This document shows, piece by piece, positions 1 through 7,588 of a stretch of DNA of 23,348 nt. The stretch comes from a virus. The stretch spans positions 1 to 23,348 of IMG/VR virus record IMGVR_UViG_3300046513_000151; one strand, given 5' to 3'. Numbering within the stretch: position 1 is the first letter of the stretch; each line of letters starts with the position of its first letter. Under the pieces are notes generated by a model. It worked only from the letters and a program-made list of their open reading frames with translations. It was not told the DNA's origin and made no database searches. The translations under genes and the position numbers were made by a program.

Positions 1-6
1 CAAACC

Positions 7-249
7 ATGAAGCTGATCCTGAAGCGAGTGGTGCCAATGATCGACGCGCGCAGCCTCGATGACACTGATCCGGTGTACATCCCGGACCATTGCGCAGAGC
101 CGGGCCCGTTCGCGCTGCACACCGAAGACGGCCAGATCCTGCCGTGCCAGCTGATCACTGAGGTGCGCAGTGAGCCGGGGAGGGTTCCGACCCTGACTGT
201 GACGTTCCAACTCGACGGCGACAGGATCAAGTTTCAGGGGGAAGCGTGA
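7..249 (+). CDS. Small hypothetical phage protein
   Basis: This 80-residue protein is not recognised. It is acidic and looks globular, with no signal peptide, membrane segment or coiled coil; its second half (residues 34-80) reads as alternating beta strands. Its stop overlaps the GTG start of the next gene by three bases, so the two are probably translated together. It is the first gene of the late cluster visible here, directly ahead of the terminase genes. The ATG lies 6 bases from the window edge, so its ribosome binding site cannot be seen and a start further upstream cannot be excluded. Confidence 0.6.
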   Translation: MKLILKRVVPMIDARSLDDTDPVYIPDHCAEPGPFALHTEDGQILPCQLITEVRSEPGRVPTLTVTFQLDGDRIKFQGEA

Positions 250-434
250 GTAACGTCACCCGCCTGCATCACGCCCTGCCGCTCCCGCCTGCTGTAGGCG
301 CAGCGATAAAGGATCTGGACGACACCCTGGTGCAAGCCATCAAAGCCGCCAAGGCTGCCGGCCTGCCTCAGGGCCTCATCGTGTCACTGCTCCATGGGCA
401 TGCGCACCATCAAACCGGAATCATGGTGAACTGA
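246..434 (+). CDS. Small hypothetical protein upstream of terminase
   Basis: This 62-residue protein of unknown function starts at a GTG that overlaps the previous stop (GTGA) and is preceded by a strong AGGGGGA ribosome binding site. It ends in TGA immediately followed by the ATG of the terminase small subunit, so it is translationally coupled on both sides. The sequence suggests two short amphipathic helices and a His-rich tail (HGHAHHQTG, residues 51-59). I see no membrane helix, so a holin is unlikely. The tight packing supports a real gene; the function is unknown. Confidence 0.6.
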   Translation: MSNVTRLHHALPLPPAVGAAIKDLDDTLVQAIKAAKAAGLPQGLIVSLLHGHAHHQTGIMVN

Positions 435-956
435 ATGGCAACGAAGCAACCCGACTGGGAGGCGATCCAACGAGCCTACCGGGCCGGGTCGCTTTCCGTG
501 CGATCTATTGGTGAGCAGCACAGCGTCAACCACGCAACGATCCTCAAGCGTGCCAAGAAGGAAGGCTGGACCCGTGACCTCACTGAGCAAGTAAGGACGG
601 CAACCAAGCAGAAGGTAACCAGTGCGGTAACCACGGCCGGTAACCAATCACCAGTGGTTACTGATGCCGAGATAATCGACGAAGCATCCGATCAGGCGGC
701 CGCTGTCGTTCTTGCTCACCGTGCTGGACTGGCCAAGTGGCGCGCCATTGCGGACAAGCTCAGCGATGCCTTGAGCGATATGGACGTTGTCGCCGAGAAC
801 CTGGGAGACATCTCCCGCGCACTGAACGCCGGCGTTGACGCTCAGCTCAAGGTCATCAAGGGCGAGCGCCAGGCTTACAACCTCGACACCGAGGAAAGCG
901 ACAAGACAGTCAGCGGGCTGTCCGACCTGATGGACGAACTATCGAAGGACGCCTGA
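435..956 (+). CDS. terS: Terminase small subunit
   Basis: The small subunit recognises phage DNA and hands it to the large terminase for packaging. The 173-residue protein starts with a helix-turn-helix-like DNA-binding region (about residues 8-45, including SVRSIGEQHSVNHATILKRA and then KKEGW). A short Thr/Val-rich linker (residues 55-76) follows, then a long helical region (80-170) of the kind that oligomerises in TerS rings. It lies directly upstream of the large subunit, separated by two bases, which is the usual order. The linker-coding DNA holds a set of GGTAACCA repeats described separately as a possible packaging site. The role is inferred from the HTH, size and position; the exact family is not determined. 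Confidence 0.85.
   Translation: MATKQPDWEAIQRAYRAGSLSVRSIGEQHSVNHATILKRAKKEGWTRDLTEQVRTATKQKVTSAVTTAGNQSPVVTDAEIIDEASDQAAAVVLAHRAGLAKWRAIADKLSDALSDMDVVAENLGDISRALNAGVDAQLKVIKGERQAYNLDTEESDKTVSGLSDLMDELSKDA
599..661 (+). repeat. GGTAACCA repeat cluster, candidate pac/TerS-binding site
   Basis: Three exact copies of GGTAACCA lie at 614-621, 626-633 and 639-646, 12 and 13 bases apart. A one-mismatch copy (GGCAACCA) lies at 599-606 and an inverted copy of the core (TGGTTAC) at 655-661. The third exact copy is in a different reading frame from the first two, so protein repetition does not explain the set. Packaging sites of several headful phages lie inside the small-terminase gene, which makes TerS binding a reasonable guess. 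This is inference; no packaging data are available. Confidence 0.5.
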
Positions 957-958
957 AC

Positions 959-2446
959 ATGAAGCCCGAGCACATGCAGCTGCTTAGGGACAAGCGGTGG
1001 AGGCTGAACAATCTCTACAACATCACCGACAAGCAGGGTAAGAAAGTCCGCTTCCGGATGACGGACGAGCAGCTCGAGTATTACGACGGCTTGCACACCC
1101 GCAACATCATCCTGAAAGCCCGGCAGCTCGGCTTCACCACTGAGCAGTGCATTATCCAGCTGGACGCCGCCCTGTTCGAGTCGGCCAAGTGCGCCCTGAT
1201 TGCCCACACCCTGACGGACGCTAAGCGCCTGTTCCGGGAAAAGATCAAGTATGCCTATGACAACCTGCCCGCCGAAATCCGCGCAGCCAACCCGGCCAGC
1301 AACGACGCCGCGGGCGAACTGGTTTTCCGAAAAGGCGGCTCGCTGTATGTGAGTACGTCCTTCCGGGGCGGCACCCTGCGCTATCTGCATGTGTCTGAGT
1401 TCGGGAAGATCTGCGCCAAGTTCCCCCACAAGGCGCGGGAGATCGTGACAGGCGCCTTCGAGGCCGTGGCCACCGATTGCTTCGTGACTATCGAGTCCAC
1501 TGCAGAGGGGCGGGCCGGTTACTTCTACGACTACAGCCAGAGTGCCGAGAAACAGCAACTGAGCGGCACCCCCCTGGGCCTGCTGGACTGGAAATTCTTC
1601 TTCTTTTCCTGGTGGAAGAACAAAGGCTACTGGCTGGACCCTATCTGCGCGGTCGTGCCGCAGCGCCTGACCGATTACTTCAACGAGCTGCACGCCAAGC
1701 ACGGGATCATCACGAACGACGGTCAGCGGGCCTGGTATGCGGCCAAGGAGAAGACGCTTGGCGACGACATGAAGCGGGAATACCCGTCGCTACCGGCCGA
1801 GGCCTTCCAGCAGTCGGTAGAGGGCGCCTACTACGCCAAGCAGTTCGCCAAGCTCTATCTAAATCAGCGCATCGGCACCGTTCCGGACAACAGTCACCAA
1901 CCGGTTATGACCTTCTGGGACATCGGTGTCGGCGACTCCACGGCCATCTGGTTCGTGCGCCAGGTCGGAGACGAGTATCACGTCATCGACTACTACGAGA
2001 ACTCGGGCGAAGGCCTGCGGCACTACATGAAGGTGCTCAAGGATCGGGGTTACACCTATTCCGAGCACTGGGGGCCGCACGACATCGACAACCGCGAGTT
2101 CGGCAGCGATGCCAAGACCCGCCGCGAGCTGGCCCGTGAGGGCTACGAGATCGACGGACAGAAATACAGCATGACGTTCCAGGTCGTGCCGAAGCTCGGA
2201 ATCAATGACGGCATCGAGCAGGCGCGCGAGATCCTGCCCAAGTGCGTGTTCGACAACGCCAAATGCGAGGAAGGCATCGCCTGCCTTGAGGGCTACCGCA
2301 AGGAATGGGACGACAAGCGCGGCTGCTGGAAAGACAAGCCGCTGCACGACTGGACATCACACGGCTCCGACGCCTTCCGCTACTTCGCCGTGGCCAAGAG
2401 CGCACGGAAGCCAGTCAAATCAATCAAAATGGGATTCGCACGCTAA
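959..2446 (+). CDS. terL: Terminase large subunit (packaging ATPase and nuclease)
   Basis: The motor ATPase translocates DNA into the prohead and its nuclease cuts the concatemer. In the 495-residue protein the ATPase part shows a Walker A-like KARQLGFTT (residues 53-61), a Walker B position at YLHVSEF (142-148) and the coupling motif TIESTAEG (177-184). The RNase H-like nuclease follows with FWDIGVGDS (319-327, Asp321), GPHDIDNRE (372-380) and SHGSDAFRY (468-475, Asp471), giving the expected acidic triad. The length is normal for the family. Walker B reads Ser-Glu rather than the common Asp-Glu. The start lies two bases after the small-subunit stop, and the stop overlaps the portal start (TAATG). 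Confidence 0.96.
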   Translation: MKPEHMQLLRDKRWRLNNLYNITDKQGKKVRFRMTDEQLEYYDGLHTRNIILKARQLGFTTEQCIIQLDAALFESAKCALIAHTLTDAKRLFREKIKYAYDNLPAEIRAANPASNDAAGELVFRKGGSLYVSTSFRGGTLRYLHVSEFGKICAKFPHKAREIVTGAFEAVATDCFVTIESTAEGRAGYFYDYSQSAEKQQLSGTPLGLLDWKFFFFSWWKNKGYWLDPICAVVPQRLTDYFNELHAKHGIITNDGQRAWYAAKEKTLGDDMKREYPSLPAEAFQQSVEGAYYAKQFAKLYLNQRIGTVPDNSHQPVMTFWDIGVGDSTAIWFVRQVGDEYHVIDYYENSGEGLRHYMKVLKDRGYTYSEHWGPHDIDNREFGSDAKTRRELAREGYEIDGQKYSMTFQVVPKLGINDGIEQAREILPKCVFDNAKCEEGIACLEGYRKEWDDKRGCWKDKPLHDWTSHGSDAFRYFAVAKSARKPVKSIKMGFAR

Positions 2447-3870
2447 TGGCAGACGTCACTTTCACCCGCCCCGAGTACGTCGCGGCGAAAACCCGCTGGC
2501 GCCTGGTGCGCGACGTCTGCAAAGGCTCGGAAACCATCAAGGCTGCGGGCGATCTGTACCTACCGCGGCCTAACTCGACGGATACCAGCGCCGAAAACAA
2601 GGCTCGCTATGAGGATTACAAGAAGCGCTCGGTGTTCTACAACGCCACTGGCCGGACGAAGCATAGTCTGGTTGGGGCGGCGTTCCGCACCTGGCCCACG
2701 CTGACTATTCCCGGCCCTCTCGACTACGTAGCCAAGGACGTAGACGGGCAGGGCGTGAGCATCTATCAGCAATCGCAATCGGTCATCGGGCATCTGCTCG
2801 AAGTCGGCCGGCACGGGCTGTTGGTGGACTACGTCGCTGTCAAAGCTGGCACCGTGAGCAAGGCGGACGAACAATCCGGTCGGGCTCGGGCGAACATTGC
2901 CAGCTATCCGGCCGAGGCAATCATCAACTGGAAGACTCGCCAAGTCGGCGGCCAGCACCTGCTGTGCCTGATCGTGCTGCGCGAGACGGTGGATGTCGAC
3001 ACCGATGACGGGTTTGGCAGCGAGCAGAAGGTTCAGTTTCGGGTTCTGCGCCTCGATGACTCGGGCGTGTACACGCAGGAGGTCTGGGAAGAAGCAGCCA
3101 AGGAGAGTTCGCGGATTGTCGAACCCTTTGCCCCGCTGAATGGCCTCGGCCAGCCATGGCGCGTGATCCCGTTCCAATTCCTTGGCAGCGAGAACAACGA
3201 CTCTTCGATAGACGACTCCCCGCTTTACGACATGGCCGAGATCAACATCGGTCATTACCGCAACAGTGCAGATTACGAAGATTCGGCCTACTTCGCCGGC
3301 CAGCCTCAATTCTGGATCGCCGGCCTAGATGAACAATGGCGCGACCACCTGGAGAAGAACGGCATCTATGTCGGCTCCCGTGCGCCGCTCACGCTACCAA
3401 GGGAAGGGTCGTGCGGGTTTGCCCAGCCCGAGCCAAACACCCTCGTAAAAGAGGCCATGGACGCCAAGAAAGGGGACATGGTCTCCCTCGGCGCGCGGCT
3501 GATCGAGCGTGGCAGCGCGGTGAAGACCGCCACCCAGGCCGACAACGACAGCGCCGCCGAGCACAGCGTTCTGTCGCTGATCGTGAGCAACGTCAGCGAG
3601 GCCTACACCCAGTGCCTGACCTGGATGGCTGAGTTTTCGAACGCCGAAGGCGAGACCATCTACAAGATCAATCAGGACTTCACCCAAGTAAACCTGGACG
3701 CAGCGATCATGTCCGCGCTGTTCAATGCTGTGCAGGCCGGTCGCGTGCCTGAGTCGGATTTCTGGCAATACCTGCGTGATCGCGGTGTGATCGACGCCGA
3801 GAAGACCGACGAGGAAATCCGGGGCGAACTGGAGTCAAGTACGGCGGGCCTGGCCCTTGGCGGTGACTGA
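2446..3870 (+). CDS. Portal protein (DUF4055 type)
   Basis: This protein forms the dodecameric ring at the capsid vertex through which DNA enters and to which the connector binds. The 474-residue product resembles the DUF4055 portal-like family: an N-terminal FTRPEYVAAKTRWRLVRD, a FYNATGRTKHSLVG segment near residue 65, and a helical C-terminal part (STAGLALGGD end). The open frame continues upstream to 2305, but ATG 2446 overlaps the terL stop as TAATG and is the natural coupled start; the upstream part lies inside terL. The stop overlaps the next start as ATGA. Size and position between terminase and the MuF-like gene fit a portal. Confidence 0.88.
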   Translation: MADVTFTRPEYVAAKTRWRLVRDVCKGSETIKAAGDLYLPRPNSTDTSAENKARYEDYKKRSVFYNATGRTKHSLVGAAFRTWPTLTIPGPLDYVAKDVDGQGVSIYQQSQSVIGHLLEVGRHGLLVDYVAVKAGTVSKADEQSGRARANIASYPAEAIINWKTRQVGGQHLLCLIVLRETVDVDTDDGFGSEQKVQFRVLRLDDSGVYTQEVWEEAAKESSRIVEPFAPLNGLGQPWRVIPFQFLGSENNDSSIDDSPLYDMAEINIGHYRNSADYEDSAYFAGQPQFWIAGLDEQWRDHLEKNGIYVGSRAPLTLPREGSCGFAQPEPNTLVKEAMDAKKGDMVSLGARLIERGSAVKTATQADNDSAAEHSVLSLIVSNVSEAYTQCLTWMAEFSNAEGETIYKINQDFTQVNLDAAIMSALFNAVQAGRVPESDFWQYLRDRGVIDAEKTDEEIRGELESSTAGLALGGD

Positions 3871-4940
3871 TGACGACCATCGAGCAGCTCGATAGCAGTA
3901 TCCGCAACATGGTCATGCTGGAGCGGCTGAAGTCGGGAGAGGCGAAGAAGTTCGGCCCCTTCCTGGTGAAGATCGACCAAAGCATCCGGGAGCGGCTGAG
4001 CGGCGACGAGCTGACCAGCTTCACCCGGGCGCGCCTGGACAAGCTACTGAAGGAAGTCGACACGGTCCTGACTGAAATTCTCGGCCGTTACACCGATCAC
4101 ATGCAGCTCGACCTGATGGATATTGCGCAGTCGCAGGCCAGATTTGAGGCCAAGATACTGACCAATACGCTGCCGGTCGGTATCAGCCTCGATGCGGCCG
4201 TGCCAGCGCTCCAGACACTCAGGACAGCAGCCTTCAAGAACCCGCTCAGCATCAAGGGCAACGGAGGCGGCAAGCTGCTCGACTCGTTCATCAAAGACTG
4301 GTCGAAAGCCGAAATCGAGAAGATCGGCGGGGCGATCCGGCAGGGCTGGTTCGAGGGGCAGACCAACGCCGAGATAGTCCGGCAGATCCGCGGCACCAAG
4401 GCGCTCGCCTACTCCGACGGCATCCTGGCCACGACCGAACGCAATGCCGGCACGGTGGTTCGCACGTCGGTGCAGCATGTCGCCAGCCAGGCGCGCAATG
4501 AGGTAGCCAAGGCGAACGACGAGTTCGTCTCCGGTGTGCAACTGATCGCCACTCTGGACAGCAAGACGACGCCGTTGTGTCGATCGATCGATCAGCAGGT
4601 CTACCCGGTCGTCTCGGGGCCTCGGCCACCGTTCCACCCGAACTGCCGCACCAGCTTCATCCTGCTGACCAAGTTCAGCGCGTTGTTTAGCAAGGGCGCG
4701 ACCCGGGCGAGCATCAACGGCCAGGTGTCGGCGAGCCTCAGTTATTACGAATGGCTCAAGACCCAGCCGATGAGCTTTATCGACTTGGCCATCGGGCCGA
4801 ACCGCGCCAAGCTGCTGATGAATGGCGGTCTCGACGCTGACAAGTTCGCTGCCCTGCAGCTGGGGAAGAACTTCAAGCCGATCACTCTGGACCGAATGCG
4901 CGAGCTTGAGCCGGAAATGTTCAAGCGTGCCGGACTTTAA
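3870..4940 (+). CDS. MuF-like minor head protein
   Basis: This is a minor capsid or head-morphogenesis protein of the Mu gpF / SPP1 gp7 group, which associates with the portal and is packaged in the head. The diagnostic C-terminal motif is present in the 356-residue protein: TLDSKTTPLC (residues 228-237), then a Pro-rich turn and FHPNCRTSF (255-263), with Cys237, His256, Cys259 and Arg260 conserved. The N-terminal 120 residues are helical. It starts in an ATGA overlap with the portal stop. It is followed after 16 bases by the Acb2-like gene, before the scaffold and capsid genes. Confidence 0.92.
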   Translation: MTTIEQLDSSIRNMVMLERLKSGEAKKFGPFLVKIDQSIRERLSGDELTSFTRARLDKLLKEVDTVLTEILGRYTDHMQLDLMDIAQSQARFEAKILTNTLPVGISLDAAVPALQTLRTAAFKNPLSIKGNGGGKLLDSFIKDWSKAEIEKIGGAIRQGWFEGQTNAEIVRQIRGTKALAYSDGILATTERNAGTVVRTSVQHVASQARNEVAKANDEFVSGVQLIATLDSKTTPLCRSIDQQVYPVVSGPRPPFHPNCRTSFILLTKFSALFSKGATRASINGQVSASLSYYEWLKTQPMSFIDLAIGPNRAKLLMNGGLDADKFAALQLGKNFKPITLDRMRELEPEMFKRAGL

Positions 4941-4956
4941 CTCTACGAGGCAAGAC

Positions 4957-5187
4957 ATGGACAACCAGCACAAGAAGATCACCGGTTACCGCGACCTCAA
5001 CCAGTCCGAGATTGACGGATTCATCTCCATCAAGGCGCTGGAGGCTGATGCGGCCGATCTGGTCAAGCAGCTGAAGGCCTTGCCCGACGCGGACCAGCGA
5101 GCCATGGCGCTGGCAGTGACCAACCTGCAACAGGCCTGCATGTGGCTGACCAAGGGCGTTGCCCGATCCCACAACCCGTTCGCCTAA
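4957..5187 (+). CDS. acb2: Acb2/Tad1-like cyclic-nucleotide sponge (anti-CBASS)
   Basis: Acb2-family proteins bind cyclic di- and trinucleotide second messengers and so keep CBASS effectors from being activated in infected cells. The 76-residue product shows the family's helical-hairpin pattern: ITGYRDLNQSEIDGFISIK at residues 8-26, a linker helix, then AVTNLQQACMWLTKGVAR at residues 53-70, close to the C-terminal pattern of Tad1 and Acb2. Tyr11 and Lys26, reported as ligand-binding residues in the studied phage PaMx33 Acb2 (from memory), fall at the same numbers here. The start at 4957 has a GAGG site 7 bases upstream. It lies between the MuF-like and scaffold genes and ends ahead of a terminator hairpin. 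Acb2 is preferred over Tad1 because of the GYRDL start; ligand range is untested. Confidence 0.85.
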   Translation: MDNQHKKITGYRDLNQSEIDGFISIKALEADAADLVKQLKALPDADQRAMALAVTNLQQACMWLTKGVARSHNPFA

Positions 5188-5188
5188 T

Positions 5189-5226
5189 TCGCGACACAAA
5201 ACACCGACGCGCAAAACGTGTCGCGA
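5189..5226. repeat. 9-bp perfect inverted repeat downstream of acb2
   Basis: TCGCGACAC (5189-5197) is the exact reverse complement of GTGTCGCGA (5218-5226), with a 20-base spacer. Each arm contains the palindrome TCGCGA. It starts one base after the acb2 stop and lies ahead of the terminator at 5236. It could be an RNA hairpin that stabilises the upstream message or a protein-binding site. Visible in sequence; role unknown. Confidence 0.6.
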
Positions 5227-5235
5227 CAAATCACC

Positions 5236-5260
5236 AAACCCCGCCAAGTGCGGGGTTTTT
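5236..5260 (+). terminator. Rho-independent terminator between acb2 and scaffold
   Basis: A perfect 9-bp stem, AAACCCCGC (5236-5244) with GCGGGGTTT (5250-5258), closes a 5-base loop and ends in a run of five T. It would reduce transcription from the portal/MuF/acb2 genes into the scaffold and capsid genes unless antitermination acts. Confidence 0.85.
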
Positions 5261-5305
5261 CACATCTGCGGGCTGGGCCTGCACCAAAGTCTCTGGGAGA
5301 CAGCA

Positions 5306-6016
5306 ATGACCTTGAAATTCCAACTGGACACCCTCGAAGGCGTCGACGATTCCGTAAAAGCGCTGTACGTCGAGAAGGACGGCAAATTCGTGCTGGGCAT
5401 CGAAGGCTTGCCGCAACCCGAGGACGTGAGCGGCCTAAAGTCGAAGGTCGAGGAACTGCTGAGCGAGAAGAAAGCGGCCGAGAAGGCTCGTCGCGAAGCT
5501 GAGGACGCAGCCCGCGCCGAGCGCGAAGAGGCGGCCCGCAAGTCCGGCAATGTCGAAGAGCTCGAAAGGTCCTGGTCCGAGAAGTACGCCCGCCGCGAAG
5601 CTGAGCTGAACGGCATGTTGGAAAGCGAGCGCGGCACGCTGAGTACTCAGATCCGTGATCTGACTGTCGGCCGTACCGCTACTGACATCGCATCTGCCCT
5701 GGCAATCCCAGGCAGTGCAGAAGCCCTGTTGCCGCACATCGAGCGCCGCCTGAGCGTCGAGCAGCGCGACGGGATGCCTGTTGTTGTCGTACTCGACAAG
5801 CAGGGCAAGCTCTCAGCGTCAACGCTGGACGAGCTGAAAGCTGAATTCGCAAACAACGCGGCCTTCGCGCCGTTGATCGCGGGTAGCAAGGCATCTGGTG
5901 GCGGGGCTTCAGGTGCTGGCAATGGCGGCGGGGCCGCAAAAGGAAAAATCGGCGGCACCAAAGAGGAGCGACAGGCCGCAATCGCGAGCCGGTTCCCTGA
6001 TCTCCCACAATCGTAA
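5306..6016 (+). CDS. Capsid scaffolding protein (probable)
   Basis: This is the probable internal scaffold that guides capsid assembly and then leaves the prohead. The 236-residue protein has a highly charged region predicted to be coiled coil (about residues 41-120, rich in KAAEKARREAEDAARAERE-type runs), a middle domain (122-190), a Gly/Ala/Ser-rich linker (193-217) and a short charged C-terminal helix (218-236), the kind of tail that contacts coat protein. The open frame extends upstream to 5159, but that part overlaps acb2 and the terminator. ATG 5306 has a GGGAGA site 6 bases upstream. It is directly followed by the major capsid gene. Confidence 0.82.
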   Translation: MTLKFQLDTLEGVDDSVKALYVEKDGKFVLGIEGLPQPEDVSGLKSKVEELLSEKKAAEKARREAEDAARAEREEAARKSGNVEELERSWSEKYARREAELNGMLESERGTLSTQIRDLTVGRTATDIASALAIPGSAEALLPHIERRLSVEQRDGMPVVVVLDKQGKLSASTLDELKAEFANNAAFAPLIAGSKASGGGASGAGNGGGAAKGKIGGTKEERQAAIASRFPDLPQS

Positions 6017-6027
6017 GGAAATAACTC

Positions 6028-6996
6028 ATGTCCCTGTCGCAAATGCAGGTTTTCAACGAATACATCATGCCGGCGACTCTTGAGACGCTGGACCAGTATC
6101 TGGCCGCTTTCAACGCTGCCAGCCGCGGCGCAATCGTGCTGTCTCCGGACGGCTTTACCGGCGACTTCCTCCAAGAGTCGTTCTTTCAGACCCTGGCGGC
6201 AGCCCAGCGCCGCGTGGATCGCTACAGCGCAAACGCCACTGTTGCCGCCACCGACCTGACCGAACTGAAAAACACCTCGGTGAAAGTCGCCGGCGGCTTC
6301 GGTCCGATCCGTTACGAGCCGTCGCAAATGACCTGGCTGGAGCGCCCTACCGCGCAAGGCATCGAAGTAGCCAGCCGTGCGTTCGCTGAAATCCTGCTGA
6401 AGGATCAGCTGAACACGGCGATCGCTGCCTTGGTTGCTGCAATCACCGCCCAAGCCGCGGCGGTCAACGATGTGTCGGCTACCGCAGGCATCACCTACGC
6501 CGGCCTGAACAACGCTCACGCGAAGTTCGGCGACGCGAGCCAGAACCTGGTTACTCAGGTGATGCAGGGCACCAGCTACCACAAGTTGGTCGGCCAGAAC
6601 CTGGCGAATCAGCAGCAGCTGTTCCAGGCGGGCAACGTCCGCGTGGTGGACATCCTCGGCAAGATCTCCGTTGTGACGGATGCCCCGGCGCTGATGCAGG
6701 CCGGCACCCCGAACAAGGAAATTATCCTGTCCCTGGTGCAGGGCGCTGCCCTGGTCCACGACGGCCGCGACATCATCAGCAACGTCCAGACCACCAATGG
6801 TAAGGAGCGTATCGAAACCACGCTCCAAACCGACTACACCTTCGGTCTGGGCCTGAAGGGCTACACCTGGGACACCACCACCGGTGGCAAGTCGCCAACC
6901 GACGCCGAGCTGGCGACCGGTACCAACTGGGACAAGACCGCCACCAGCATCAAGCACACCGCCGGTGTTGCTCTGATCGGTGATGCCTCCAAGTAA
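6028..6996 (+). CDS. Major capsid protein
   Basis: This is the probable main shell protein, 322 residues, encoded right after the scaffold as in most tailed phages. It begins MSLSQMQVFNEYIMPATLET, has a long Ala-rich helical segment (about 110-160, comparable to a spine helix of the HK97 fold) and a C-terminal beta-rich part ending GVALIGDASK. An AAGGAA site lies 8 bases before the ATG. A hairpin with a short T-run follows the stop, often seen after highly expressed coat genes. An HK97-type fold is inferred from family knowledge, not shown. Antisense open frames across this gene are shadows. Confidence 0.9.
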   Translation: MSLSQMQVFNEYIMPATLETLDQYLAAFNAASRGAIVLSPDGFTGDFLQESFFQTLAAAQRRVDRYSANATVAATDLTELKNTSVKVAGGFGPIRYEPSQMTWLERPTAQGIEVASRAFAEILLKDQLNTAIAALVAAITAQAAAVNDVSATAGITYAGLNNAHAKFGDASQNLVTQVMQGTSYHKLVGQNLANQQQLFQAGNVRVVDILGKISVVTDAPALMQAGTPNKEIILSLVQGAALVHDGRDIISNVQTTNGKERIETTLQTDYTFGLGLKGYTWDTTTGGKSPTDAELATGTNWDKTATSIKHTAGVALIGDASK

Positions 6997-7008
6997 CCCT
7001 GACAACCG

Positions 7009-7030
7009 AGCCGGGCCCAGTGCCCGGTTT
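7009..7030 (+). terminator. Weak terminator-like hairpin after capsid gene
   Basis: CCGGGC (7011-7016) pairs with GCCCGG (7022-7027) around a CCAGT loop, followed by only three T. It lies just before the GAGGA ribosome binding site of the next gene. It may be a partial terminator or an mRNA-stabilising hairpin that raises coat-protein yield. Confidence 0.5.
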
Positions 7031-7045
7031 GGCGAGGACATGATT

Positions 7046-7540
7046 ATGAGCAACAAGAACATCTGGTATCTGCCCGGCCCGTTCCACCAGTACCAGGAAG
7101 ACGTGAAGGCGCTGGCCAAGGCGGCCGGCCTGCGCATCGTCGACGCCAACGTGACCGAGAGTCGCGACGGTGAATGCGAGAAACCGCCGAAGGTGAAGCT
7201 GAAGGAAGTGGCGGCTCCCCTGGTGGTAGTCGGTGACGATAAAGCCGTGGGGGAAGAGTTGATCGGCAAGCTGCAAGCCGAAAGCGACGCCATTCGCGTG
7301 CTGGTCGACGGCCTGGAATCTGGCGAGATTTTGAAGCCAGAGGCGGGCGAGCTGGCGATCCGCTTGTTCGATTCCCTCGACCATATCCGCACCAAGGTTG
7401 ACGAACTGGCAGAAAGTCGAGATCAGGTCGCCCAGGAGCGTAACGCCCTGCAGGCAGAGGTCGAGGCACTGAAGAAGGCGGCTAAGCCCAAGCCTGACGC
7501 CAAGCAGTCCACTGATAAGGCGGCCCAGGGCAGCGAGTAA
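7046..7540 (+). CDS. Hypothetical coiled-coil phage protein after capsid
   Basis: This protein of 164 residues has no recognised function. The first 65 residues look globular; residues about 120-150 form a likely coiled coil (DELAESRDQVAQERNALQAE, then VEALKK), followed by a disordered Lys/Ala/Gln tail. ATG 7046 is preferred over an upstream in-frame ATG at 7040 because GAGGA (7034-7038) is 7 bases away rather than one. The frame is open upstream to 6980, but that part overlaps the capsid gene. Its place between capsid and connector genes suggests a minor head or decoration role, which is only inference. Confidence 0.7.
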   Translation: MSNKNIWYLPGPFHQYQEDVKALAKAAGLRIVDANVTESRDGECEKPPKVKLKEVAAPLVVVGDDKAVGEELIGKLQAESDAIRVLVDGLESGEILKPEAGELAIRLFDSLDHIRTKVDELAESRDQVAQERNALQAEVEALKKAAKPKPDAKQSTDKAAQGSE

Positions 7541-7551
7541 CCAGTAATGCA

Positions 7552-7569
7552 GCCCTTCTTCGGAGGGGC
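7552..7569 (+). other. Stable C(UUCG)G hairpin before the DnaT-like adaptor gene
   Basis: GCCCTTC (7552-7558) and GAGGGGC (7563-7569) form a 7-bp stem with one G-T pair, closed by a TTCG tetraloop. No T-run follows, so it is not a normal terminator. It occupies the same position, just before a ribosome binding site (GGAGG, 7577-7581), as the terminators elsewhere in the cluster. Confidence 0.55.
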
Positions 7570-7588
7570 GCACCTCGGAGGGGTAGCC

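Noticed and set aside
875-1702. 275-residue minus-strand open frame over terS/terL
   Set aside because: It lies antisense to the recognised terminase genes, with no start site or domain.
4044-4982. 312-residue minus-strand open frame over the MuF-like gene
   Set aside because: It is antisense to a gene with clear MuF motifs and shows no motif of its own.
5159-5305. Upstream extension of the scaffold gene
   Set aside because: It overlaps acb2 and would translate through the terminator hairpin; ATG 5306 has its own site.
5647-7395. 582-residue minus-strand open frame across scaffold, capsid and the following gene
   Set aside because: It is antisense to three well-supported genes, has low-complexity Ser/Arg/Gly composition and no ribosome binding site; long shadows are usual in GC-rich DNA.
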